64,000 nucleotides of DNA from an uncultured cyanobacterium (lineage in GTDB: Bacteria; Cyanobacteriota; Cyanobacteriia; Cyanobacteriales; Nostocaceae), in contig CAIVAU010000259.1 of the NCBI GenBank assembly GCA_903903925.1, positions 121,051 through 185,050 on the forward strand, read 5' to 3'. The notes beneath the pieces were generated by a model. It was not told where the DNA came from. It saw only the letters and a list, made by a program, of their open reading frames with translations, and made no database searches. Below, in pieces: positions 1 to 7,050 of the stretch; position 1 is the first letter of the stretch; every line of letters begins with the position of its first letter. The translations under genes were made by a program, and so were the position numbers.

Positions 1-173
1 AGAGCAGTGATTGAACGGAGGTACTCAGTTCCCCAATCAGATCGAGAGGGGTGCTTAAAGATTCTCAGCTTTGGATCGCGGGGAATGGGTTCGTTGAGGT
101 AAACATTTCCATAATCACTGAGTATAGCGTTCAGGTACTGCTGAGCAAAGATAGCAAAGGCTGGGCGAAGCAT
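1..173 (-). CDS. Unidentified protein, N-terminal part only
   Basis: An open frame runs from an ATG at 173 leftwards past the window edge, giving 57 residues that begin MLRPAFAIFAQQYLNAILSD and continue with a proline- and charge-rich stretch. No stop lies in it. I do not recognise the family. No clear ribosome site was picked out. The gene points away from the rest of the window and its body lies outside. The next upstream sequence (178-205) is a degenerate GGAGTTA-type heptamer repeat, so its promoter is probably within the 220-bp gap. Confidence 0.45.
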   Translation of the reverse strand, partial: MLRPAFAIFAQQYLNAILSDYGNVYLNEPIPRDPKLRIFKHPSRSDWGTEYLRSITA

Positions 174-221
174 GAGAGTTAGGAGTTAAGAATTAGGAGT
201 GGGAAGAGGGGGGAGAATTGA

Positions 222-590
222 TCACCGAATAATTTTTATTTGGGTGATCAGAGTTTCTATGCGAGTTTTACCGCAAGGTTCAGCACTTTGGCAATCGTTG
301 ACTCGCGCTTTACCATACGTTAATCGCACTTTCTTATTTAGAAATGTTTTTTCAAGAGCGCAAATTTCAAATTTTGCAGGAACTTGTTCATATTTTTTTC
401 CTTTTTGATCCACTAGTGTAACATAGCAACTAATGTCACCATTAACCATACTTTTAACAGTAGCAACAGTTGGGCTTTTAACTGACTGATCTCCGTGTAC
501 AGGCGAAGTAAATGTGAAAAAAGTTACTGTGTAATCAGTAACTATTCAGATACCTAAACACAAAGAGAAAGACAAGCGTGTGGTTCTCAT
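222..590 (-). pseudogene. Small putative exported protein, interrupted by a stop
   Basis: An ATG at 590 starts a signal-peptide-like run (MRTTRLSFSLCLGI) that is stopped by TGA at 548-546. The same frame then stays open for about 107 codons to 222. No ATG, GTG or TTG follows the stop until ATG 449, which would give only 75 residues and cut into the folded part. The downstream part has three Cys and many Lys/Thr, fitting a small secreted protein. I infer a nonsense mutation (or a sequencing error) in a gene for an exported protein of about 122 residues. Family not recognised. Confidence 0.5.
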
Positions 591-631
591 TGAAAATTAG
601 CCTACCATATTGAGATGTTGCTAATATAACT

Positions 632-688
632 CTTGAAAATTAACGCGACGATAGATTTCAGTCAGAGGAATTTCTACGTTTAAACTGT
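632..688. repeat. 57-bp direct repeat, copy 1 (Uma2 3' end remnant)
   Basis: This stretch matches 1577-1633 with only a few differences and in the same orientation. The second copy is the last codons of the Uma2 gene (minus strand, reading LNVEIPLTEIYRR), so this copy is the stranded 3' end of a former Uma2 paralogue. Upstream of it on the minus strand (about 667-845) another open frame has no recognisable family. The two copies bracket the toxin-antitoxin pair. Confidence 0.7.
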
Positions 689-860
689 TCAATCAAATCG
701 CGGATGTGATTTTCATAGCTGGTGCTAGAGGTACGACCCCATCTGTCAAAGCAAAAGGCAACACTAAATTTGAGAAAAATATTACTGCACAATAAATCAA
801 AATACCTCTCCTCCGTATCCCATGTGATAAAATAAATATCACTTTAGAATCGCTAATCCC

Positions 861-1037
861 ATGACGACTAATAAGTTACCGAAAAAGAAAGATAAAAAAC
901 CTCAGATTTCCGAACATCCCCTGGCAAAGCTTGCTGGCAAATTTGAAGGGGAATTTTGGGAAAATACCCTTTTAGAAATTAAAAATTTGAGAGATATAGA
1001 AAAGCAAGAAGTTAACAAAAATTTAGACAACAAATAA
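861..1037 (+). CDS. Putative antitoxin of a PIN-toxin pair
   Basis: A 58-residue frame from ATG 861 to TAA 1035-1037, very Lys-rich at its start (KLPKKKDKKPQ) and predicted helical and charged after that (LAGKFEGEFWENTLLEI). No ribbon-helix-helix or AbrB motif is plain to me. The function is inferred from position: it ends 1-2 bases before the PIN-domain gene, the typical layout in which the small labile antitoxin comes first and is translated together with the toxin. Such antitoxins bind and block the toxin and often repress their own promoter. No operator was identified. Confidence 0.6.
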   Translation: MTTNKLPKKKDKKPQISEHPLAKLAGKFEGEFWENTLLEIKNLRDIEKQEVNKNLDNK

Positions 1038-1038
1038 T

Positions 1039-1479
1039 TTGTATATTTTTAGACAAGTGTACTTGCTAGATACCAGTATCGTTAGTAATTATCTTGACCG
1101 AAGACGTAATTTTCCTCAATTGGTAGAACAGATTTTAAGCACTCCACCCGAACAGATATTTATTAGTATCATTACAGTCGAGGAAATAATCCAGAGAGCT
1201 TTATCAAGCATTCAGAAAATGAGGCAAAAGTCATCTATCACAGATGCTTACAGATATTTTGAAGAGCTATTTGCAGCATTACATTACTTTCAAATTTTGC
1301 CTTATACGAGTAAAGCAGAAGAAATTTATCAATCCCTATCTGCCAAAGTAAAACGTATTGGAACTCAGGATTGCCGCATTGCTGCTGTTGCTTGCTCAAA
1401 AGGATATATTTTAGTAACGCCAAATGTGGCTGATTTTGAAAAAATAGGAACCGTTCAAATAGAAGACTGGACGCAGTGA
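1039..1479 (+). CDS. PIN-domain ribonuclease toxin, VapC-like
   Basis: The protein (up to 146 residues) has the PIN-fold acidic residues in order: LLDTSIVSNYL near the start, the TVEEI glutamate near residue 48, and GTQDCRIAAVACSKGYILVTPNVADF near 108-132, with the final D in ADFEKI. PIN toxins are Mg2+-dependent endoribonucleases that cut tRNA or rRNA when the antitoxin is lost. The first possible start is TTG 1039. GTG at 1057 gives MYLLDTS, the more usual PIN beginning, and may be the true start. It directly follows the putative antitoxin. The length fits the VapC family. Confidence 0.8.
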   Translation: MYIFRQVYLLDTSIVSNYLDRRRNFPQLVEQILSTPPEQIFISIITVEEIIQRALSSIQKMRQKSSITDAYRYFEELFAALHYFQILPYTSKAEEIYQSLSAKVKRIGTQDCRIAAVACSKGYILVTPNVADFEKIGTVQIEDWTQ

Positions 1480-1577
1480 GATTTTGATTTCTAGGTAGAC
1501 ATTTATCATGCCAATCGAGAAGTTGAAATTTGGCAACGTCCATAAACTTTATCGGGAGAGGATATTTTACCAAATTC

Positions 1578-2249
1578 TTAAAAATTAATGCGACGATAGA
1601 TTTCAGTCAGAGGAATTTCTACATTTAAACTGTGCAGAACGATCGCCCGTTCTAGGTGAGAGTGAACTTGCCATAGCCAGCGGTCATTACTGTTACGATC
1701 AAGGTTGTGATACTGCTCAATGTAGGGTTCAGTTTGGCTGACAAGCAGATATTCACAAAAGCTGGCAAGAGAGCGATATTTTCTGAACTTTTCGCCTCGG
1801 TCATAGGCTTCGGTAGAGGGCGATAGAACTTCGACAATGAGTAAAGGATTGAGAATTTCATCATTGCGGCTGCCACTGAACTCTGGTGTGCCATTAACAA
1901 CCATCACATCGGTATAAGTACCACACTGATATTCAGGAATCCAAACTCGCAAGTCGCTATTATACAAACGAAAATCGGTGTCTCTCAGCAAAAACCCCAA
2001 ATAAATTAATAAGTTGCTAGCGATCATACTGTGGGCTTCTGAACCTCCCGACATAGCAATAATCTCTCCGTTGCGGTATTCATGGCGTTCTGGATTGGCT
2101 TCTTCCATAGCCCGATACTCGTCTAATGTCAGGCGACCTGTTATTATATCTGGGGGACTGGTTTGAGCAAAGACCACAATCAAACCTCTTGAATAATTAA
2201 CTGTGAACTCCTTCTCATGGTACAAGACGAGTGCCGACAGGGAATGCAA
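1578..2249 (-). CDS. Uma2 family protein (PD-(D/E)XK nuclease fold)
   Basis: Uma2 (DUF820) proteins are very abundant in cyanobacteria and have a restriction-endonuclease-like fold; their role is not settled. Typical landmarks are LTLDEYRAMEEANPERHEYRNGEI, then GTYTDVMVV carrying an acidic residue, and NPLLIVEVLSPSTEAYDRGEKFRKYRS with the E-V-L-S core of the fold. The longest frame starts at ATG 2249, but the family match only begins near VVFAQTSPPD, so GTG at 2177 (198 residues) is a likelier start. The last 57 bp are repeated at 632-688. Confidence 0.8.
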   Translation of the reverse strand: MHSLSALVLYHEKEFTVNYSRGLIVVFAQTSPPDIITGRLTLDEYRAMEEANPERHEYRNGEIIAMSGGSEAHSMIASNLLIYLGFLLRDTDFRLYNSDLRVWIPEYQCGTYTDVMVVNGTPEFSGSRNDEILNPLLIVEVLSPSTEAYDRGEKFRKYRSLASFCEYLLVSQTEPYIEQYHNLDRNSNDRWLWQVHSHLERAIVLHSLNVEIPLTEIYRRINF

Positions 2250-2271
2250 ATATCGTAAATTATGAGTAAGA

Positions 2272-2418
2272 ATACAGGAGTCAGGAGTCAGAAGTCAGAA
2301 TTTATCTTTCTTTTGGTATCTGTATTGGCGGCTCTTGAGACATCCTGTTATCTCCCGATAGTTTAACAATTCTGACTCCTGTATTCTGACTCCTGTATTC
2401 TGACTCCTGTATTCTGAC
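2272..2418. repeat. Inverted pair of heptamer repeat tracts
   Basis: The left tract (2272-2300) is built from GGAGTCAGAAGTCAG-type units. The right tract (about 2368-2418) carries the complementary TCTGACTCCTGTAT units three times. They face each other across about 70 bp and could fold as a long hairpin between the Uma2 gene and the DUF4112 gene. Such short tandem repeats are common between genes in Nostocales. Confidence 0.75.
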
Positions 2419-2422
2419 AATT

Positions 2423-2821
2423 ATGGACACCGTTAAACGCCTAGCTACTCTCAACCGAATTCGTAAACTTAGCGTGCTCATGGATACATCTATCGGTATT
2501 CCAGGAACACCCTTTCGCTTTGGACTAGACCCAATTATTGGTCTTCTTCCAGGTGGAGGTGATTTAATCAGTGCAGCTTTCTCGGCTTACATTATCTTTT
2601 TAGCTACCCGATTCGGCATACCACGTGAAGACTTAACCAAGATGATTTTCAACGTTGCTTTAGAAGCAGTCGTTGGCACAGTGCCTTTAGTAGGTGACTT
2701 ATTTGACGCTTATTATAAGTCCAACATCCGCAATTTGGCAATCTTGGAAAAGCATTTAATGGCAGTTGAACCAGAACTCGAAAAAGTTGCTAATGAATTA
2801 CTACAGGAGGTTAACCGATAA
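2423..2821 (+). CDS. DUF4112 domain protein, short form
   Basis: A 132-residue protein with the DUF4112 signature: LNRIRKLSVLMDTSIGIPGTPFRFGLDPIIGLLPGGGDLISAAFSAYI, followed by a hydrophobic segment and GTVPLVGDLFDAYYKSNIRN. Members are small predicted membrane-associated proteins of unknown function. The G/P-rich loops LDPIIGLLPGGGD and VGTVPLVGDLFD may dip into the membrane. A longer paralogue with an extra C-terminal membrane helix is at 58892-59398. The gene stands alone, converging on the cupS end of the CO2-uptake operon. Confidence 0.85.
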   Translation: MDTVKRLATLNRIRKLSVLMDTSIGIPGTPFRFGLDPIIGLLPGGGDLISAAFSAYIIFLATRFGIPREDLTKMIFNVALEAVVGTVPLVGDLFDAYYKSNIRNLAILEKHLMAVEPELEKVANELLQEVNR

Positions 2822-2829
2822 AATAATTA

Positions 2830-2869
2830 GTTTGTAGTTGCGCTGTCTTCGCTCTTAGCAACTACAAAC
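2830..2869. terminator. Hairpin between convergent genes
   Basis: The arms GTTTGTAGTTGC (2830-2841) and GCAACTACAAAC (2858-2869) are perfectly complementary, with a 16-base loop. It lies between the ends of the DUF4112 gene and cupS, so it can stop transcription from both sides. There is no clear T-tract, so it could also be a dispersed hairpin repeat. Confidence 0.5.
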
Positions 2870-2898
2870 GTAGTGTAAGTGTTCATCGAAACATGATA

Positions 2899-3300
2899 TT
2901 AACCCATCAAAATCACCGTGTCAATCACATGGATGACACCGTTATCAGCCTCGATATCTGGTGCAATAACTGTAGCATTTTTCACCTCAAATCCATGACT
3001 CAGATCAATCCTGATTGCTGAACCTTCAACGGAGGTTAGGCAATTGAGTTTGGCGATATCAGCCGCCATTAATCTGCCTGGAACAACATGATAAGTCAAT
3101 ATTCTCGCTAATTGGGGAATATTCTGCACCAAAGTGTGTATCGTTCCTGGTGGTAACTTGGCAAACGCATCATCATTTGGTGCAAAAACAGTAAAAGGAC
3201 CAGGGCTTTTGAGTGTGTCCACTAAACCAGCGGCTTGGACAGCTGTCACTAAAGTTTGGAAAGAACCAGCGCTCACTGCAATATCAACAATATCCGCCAT
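2899..3300 (-). CDS. cupS: CupS, fasciclin-domain subunit of NDH-1MS
   Basis: This fasciclin (FAS1) domain protein of 133 residues carries the conserved segments FTVFAPNDDAFAKLPPGTI (H1 box), LTYHVVPGRL and NGVIHVIDTVILMG (H2 box). In cyanobacteria the small soluble FAS1 protein encoded after cupA is CupS, a subunit of the inducible CO2-uptake complex NDH-1MS. Start: a GTG at 3309 is in frame, but the ribosome site GAGGTG overlaps it and lies at proper distance from ATG 3300, which I prefer. It is the last gene of the operon, 14 bp after cupA. Confidence 0.9.
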   Translation of the reverse strand: MADIVDIAVSAGSFQTLVTAVQAAGLVDTLKSPGPFTVFAPNDDAFAKLPPGTIHTLVQNIPQLARILTYHVVPGRLMAADIAKLNCLTSVEGSAIRIDLSHGFEVKNATVIAPDIEADNGVIHVIDTVILMG

Positions 3301-3314
3301 GTATTTCACCTCGG

Positions 3315-4610
3315 TTACCTATAGTTTTGTGACTGCACATCCCGCAAGCGAGCTTCAGGACGTTTGAATCGGTCTATTTGGCTTTCAAAGAAAGCCCGAT
3401 TCGCTTCCAGATGCTTCGGATTAGGATCATCTAACGGATAGAGAAGCGCAGTCCGTAACGCTTGAATCACCGCAGAAGTCACAACATACATCGAGCGTTG
3501 GAAACTGATACCGAGTTGGATCAGCATGTCATCTTCACCCCGACAGTGTTGATGATAGTAGTCCACGAGATACGTTGGCAAGAAGTGGAGCATATCCTGC
3601 ATCAGGAGTGTCGGTGGAATGCCAGCCGTACCCACAGGAAACACATCGGCATAGAGAATCCCATAGTGGAAGTCTTTTTGGTCATCAGGAACTTGCTTAG
3701 CCTGAGCATTGTAGGATTTTGTCCCTCGGAATGGAGCTGTGCGATAGAAAACAGCTTCTACATAAGGTAACGCTGCTTCGTATAACCACATAAAACCACA
3801 GGATTTCGGGATAATTTCGTAGACTTCACCCCGAATGTGAAGATGGTGGTAAATCGGACGACCCGCCATAGCAAAGATGGCGTTGACAAGAAAATTCATT
3901 GCTTCGGGGACGCTTTTGATATCTCCAGCATCATAGCGATCGCTCATTTCAAAGAAAACCGGAGCCATCACCTCCCAGAACAATCCCAAGTTACTGTAGT
4001 AAGATAGTTGCCGAACTTGTTCGATAAACATTTCTGGGAACATCTGATAAAGTCCCAACATCACCGGATTACCTTTGAAGTAAGCCTTAATCGCCCGATC
4101 CGCGTTAGCTTTATATTCCTCAGTATCTAGATAAGGGTCAAATTTCCCCCCCATTCCTCTATGCCACAGCATAGCTCGCATACAAGCTTCAGCAAATTCC
4201 ATATTGATCCGATCATGCCACAAGTGGTGCAACAACTTGGGCATTTTGAAGGTTTCACCCTTCTCCATAAATGCCAACAGTTCAGGATGAGCAGTGGCTT
4301 CACCACGCCACATCCGTAAATCTGCATCGTCTCCGGCGTAATGGTTATGCAGATCCAGATACTCTTTTGGCAAGAAGTACTTAAAAAAGGGAAACGGGTT
4401 CAAAAAGACACGCTCAGCAATGTAGAGTAAGTCACGCCAGTAGAAATCCATTGGCACAGCATAAGCCTTGTAAATCCCGATGATTTGCATCAGATTTTCT
4501 GGGGTATCCGGTAGCATCGCGCCACCGGCTTCCAAGCGGTGAATCACTGGGGCAAATTCATGGCTTGAAGGGGGTAATTGAATTGATGGGGCGAGAATAG
4601 TTGCTGTCAT
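3315..4610 (-). CDS. cupA: CupA (ChpY), CO2 hydration protein of NDH-1MS
   Basis: A 431-residue member of the ChpX/ChpY (CupA/CupB) family, found only in cyanobacterial NDH-1 complexes, which turn CO2 into bicarbonate on the thylakoid membrane driven by photosynthetic electron flow. Recognisable stretches are AVPMDFYWRDLLYIAERVFLNPFPFFKYFLP and the His-rich MPKLLHHLWHDRINMEF and GRPIYHHLHIRGEVYEIIPKSCGFMW, the last probably holding metal ligands. The pairing with ndhF3, ndhD3 and cupS identifies it as CupA (high affinity) rather than CupB. It lies 5 bp after ndhD3, so the two are probably co-translated. Confidence 0.93.
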   Translation of the reverse strand: MTATILAPSIQLPPSSHEFAPVIHRLEAGGAMLPDTPENLMQIIGIYKAYAVPMDFYWRDLLYIAERVFLNPFPFFKYFLPKEYLDLHNHYAGDDADLRMWRGEATAHPELLAFMEKGETFKMPKLLHHLWHDRINMEFAEACMRAMLWHRGMGGKFDPYLDTEEYKANADRAIKAYFKGNPVMLGLYQMFPEMFIEQVRQLSYYSNLGLFWEVMAPVFFEMSDRYDAGDIKSVPEAMNFLVNAIFAMAGRPIYHHLHIRGEVYEIIPKSCGFMWLYEAALPYVEAVFYRTAPFRGTKSYNAQAKQVPDDQKDFHYGILYADVFPVGTAGIPPTLLMQDMLHFLPTYLVDYYHQHCRGEDDMLIQLGISFQRSMYVVTSAVIQALRTALLYPLDDPNPKHLEANRAFFESQIDRFKRPEARLRDVQSQNYR

Positions 4611-4615
4611 AGTTA

Positions 4616-6103
4616 TTAGGGAGTGGGGAATGGGGAGTTGGGAGTGGGAATTGTTGCAACCAATCCTGTCGTAGTTGGTTCACACCAGCGAACAAGCCAA
4701 GTGGGTTGTACTCCTAAGAAGAAGATTAAGGCTGCTAAGATGAGGGCTGGTATTTTCTCTGACCACAGGACTTTGGGATAGTACGCCAATTTGTTGTCGA
4801 GTCTGCCAAAACAGGTGCGATTCAGCAGGATAACAAAGTAAACTGCAGTTAAACCACTAGCCACAACACATAACAGTGTGGGTATAGGAAAGGCGGAGAA
4901 ACTGCCCTGAAAAACAATAAATTCAGAGACAAATCCGATCATCCCAGGAATACCGGCGCTAGCCATACCTCCTAAAACGAGTAGGGCACTTATCAGGGGT
5001 AAACCGCGTACAGGACTCATTAAGCCATTGAGTTTATCCAACTCACGGGTACCAACCTTGGTCTCTACGACTCCAATCAAATGGAAGAGGATGGCTAAGA
5101 TGATGCCATGGCTGAACATTTGGGAGACTGCACCGACAAGTGCTAGGGGGGTGCTGGCTGCGGCTGCTAGCAATATATAGCCCATGTGACCGATAGAACT
5201 GTACGCCACCATGCGCTTGATATCTTTTTGCGCGATCGCCGTCACAGCCCCATATAGAGCACTGATTGCTCCCCAAGTTGCCAAACTTGGTGCGAGAATA
5301 CTCCATGCCTGGGGAAACATTCCCATCCCAAACCTTAAAAGACCATAGGTTCCCAACTTTGCCAGCACTCCACCAAGAAGAATGGCAATAGGCGCTGAAG
5401 CTTCAACATAAGCATCTGGTAACCACGTATGAAAAGGAATCAGGGGAATTTTGATTCCAAAGCCTAGTACGATTCCAAACAGTAGGATGATTTGCAGTGT
5501 TGTTGACAGGGTTTGGGTAGGCAGTGCATCATAATTAAAGTTGGTTGAGCCAGTCAGCCACGCCATACCGAAGAATGCGGCTAGAATCAAAATTCCTGAA
5601 ACAGCAGTGTAGAGCAGAAACTTGATACCAGCATAGGCTCGCTTTTCACCACCCCAAATCGAAATCAGCAGGTAGAAGGGGATTAATTCTAGTTCATAGA
5701 ACAAGAAGAATAACAGTAAATTTTCTGTTACAAATGCTCCTGCAACACCACCGCTTACTAATAAGATCAGGGAGTAAAACAACCGGGGGCGTTCTGTCTG
5801 GTTGCTGCTACTATAAATAGCGATCCAAGTCAAGAGACTATTTAAGAGCAGCATCAGTACCGATAGACCATCAACCCCTAATTTATAGCTCAAGCCAAGG
5901 GTTTCATTCCACGGTAAATATTCTTGTAACTGCATCCCTGGATTGCTAATATCAAATTTCAGCAGGATGAAAAGATTCCACAAAACAACCAGTCCAGCAA
6001 CCATTAGAGACAAAAAACGAGTTCTAGCTGCAGGGATATTACTGGGCCAGAAACCAATAACAGCGGCGGCAACAATCGGCAGCCATATTAAAGTACTGAG
6101 CAT
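4616..6103 (-). CDS. ndhD3: NdhD3, proton-pumping subunit of NDH-1MS
   Basis: A 495-residue polytopic membrane protein of the NuoM/NdhD family, with about 14 hydrophobic segments. Conserved features are the glutamate in LLFFLFYELELIPFYLLI, the lysine in FGIKIPLIPFHTWLPDAYVEASAPIAILLGGVLAKLGTYGLLR, and QKDIKRMVAYSSIGHMGYI. It forms the distal membrane arm of the inducible CO2-uptake form of NDH-1 with NdhF3, where it should pump protons. The assignment to the D3 class rests mainly on the cupA-cupS neighbours. Confidence 0.9.
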   Translation of the reverse strand: MLSTLIWLPIVAAAVIGFWPSNIPAARTRFLSLMVAGLVVLWNLFILLKFDISNPGMQLQEYLPWNETLGLSYKLGVDGLSVLMLLLNSLLTWIAIYSSSNQTERPRLFYSLILLVSGGVAGAFVTENLLLFFLFYELELIPFYLLISIWGGEKRAYAGIKFLLYTAVSGILILAAFFGMAWLTGSTNFNYDALPTQTLSTTLQIILLFGIVLGFGIKIPLIPFHTWLPDAYVEASAPIAILLGGVLAKLGTYGLLRFGMGMFPQAWSILAPSLATWGAISALYGAVTAIAQKDIKRMVAYSSIGHMGYILLAAAASTPLALVGAVSQMFSHGIILAILFHLIGVVETKVGTRELDKLNGLMSPVRGLPLISALLVLGGMASAGIPGMIGFVSEFIVFQGSFSAFPIPTLLCVVASGLTAVYFVILLNRTCFGRLDNKLAYYPKVLWSEKIPALILAALIFFLGVQPTWLVRWCEPTTTGLVATIPTPNSPFPTP

Positions 6104-6233
6104 AGATAAATTGACTCCAAAATAAAACTTGTTATCATAAGCTAATTTCTAATCAAAGATTGGTGTTTATTATTAGCTTTTATTTCCAAAGTTGTTAGCA
6201 GTAAATACAGATGCCTAAGAAAATTAGCGAGCC

Positions 6234-6944
6234 CTAGCCAATGAAAGTGACTTTGCCATTATCTAAATCGTAGTAACTAGCTACAATTTTCAATTTACCG
6301 GAATCAATTAACTGAGAGAGAACCGTTGATGATTTCAACTTTTCCACTTGCGTCAACACATTTGCTTTACACGCATTTTCTAGCGGATCGCCCGGCTGAT
6401 TTTTTGACTTGTCCACACTAGGTTTAATCGCAGTCATTAAACTGCTGATTTGACCGGGAACTTGAGCCCCTTTTATCGTAGCATCTACTGCACCACATCT
6501 TTTATGTCCCATTACCATGATTACCTTTGAACCTAATACCAGACTGCCAAATTCCAAGCTACCAATTTCCTCCTGTGTAGCAATATTACCAGCAACGCGG
6601 CAGACAAATAAATCCCCAAATCCTTGGTCAAATATAATTTCGGATGGAACCCGTGAATCAGCACAGCTAAGAATAGATGCAAAGGGCTTTTGGGCTTTAG
6701 CCACTTCGAGAATACGTACAAAATCTTGATGGGGGTTTTGACGTTTTCTGGTGATAAAGCGTTTATTTCCATCCATTAAATTTTGTAAAGCTAGATCGGG
6801 GGTCATGTCATTTTCTGCTAGGGCTCTTTCAGAAAAAACCAATTTAGAGCCAAGTCCTGCTGTCAATACCCCTGTTCCTATTACCCCCGCACTTAACTTG
6901 AGTAAATTTCTTCTAGAGAGATTCATTTTTTGATTTCTGTTCAT
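6234..6944 (-). CDS. Tat-exported beta-carbonic anhydrase (EcaB-like)
   Basis: Beta-class carbonic anhydrase of 236 residues. The zinc site is clear: Cys-Ala-Asp-Ser-Arg in ASILSCADSRVPSE and His-X2-Cys in VMGHKRCGAVDATI. The N-terminus has a twin-arginine signal (NLSRRNLLKLSAGVIGTGVLTAGLG) and a possible cleavage after ALA-E, so the enzyme should act outside the cytoplasm (periplasm or thylakoid lumen). It interconverts CO2 and bicarbonate. It sits inside the CO2-uptake operon between ndhF3 and ndhD3, about 106-130 bp from each, which argues that it supplies or recaptures CO2 for NDH-1MS. It resembles EcaB of Synechocystis in type. Confidence 0.88.
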   Translation of the reverse strand: MNRNQKMNLSRRNLLKLSAGVIGTGVLTAGLGSKLVFSERALAENDMTPDLALQNLMDGNKRFITRKRQNPHQDFVRILEVAKAQKPFASILSCADSRVPSEIIFDQGFGDLFVCRVAGNIATQEEIGSLEFGSLVLGSKVIMVMGHKRCGAVDATIKGAQVPGQISSLMTAIKPSVDKSKNQPGDPLENACKANVLTQVEKLKSSTVLSQLIDSGKLKIVASYYDLDNGKVTFIG

Positions 6945-7050
6945 TGCTTTTCTGTAATATTTAAAGGTTGAGTGCTAATTTTTTCATAGCTAATTGTTAA
7001 TAGCTATTTTTTGATTTATAGAAACCATTAACTATTAGCTATGAGCAAAA

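Noticed and set aside
199..408. Plus-strand frame of 69 codons
   Set aside because: It is the complement of the minus-strand secreted-protein remnant and looks like no protein; its start lies in repeat-like sequence.
1238..1573. Minus-strand frame of 111 codons over the PIN toxin gene
   Set aside because: Shadow of the clear PIN-domain gene on the other strand; no motif.
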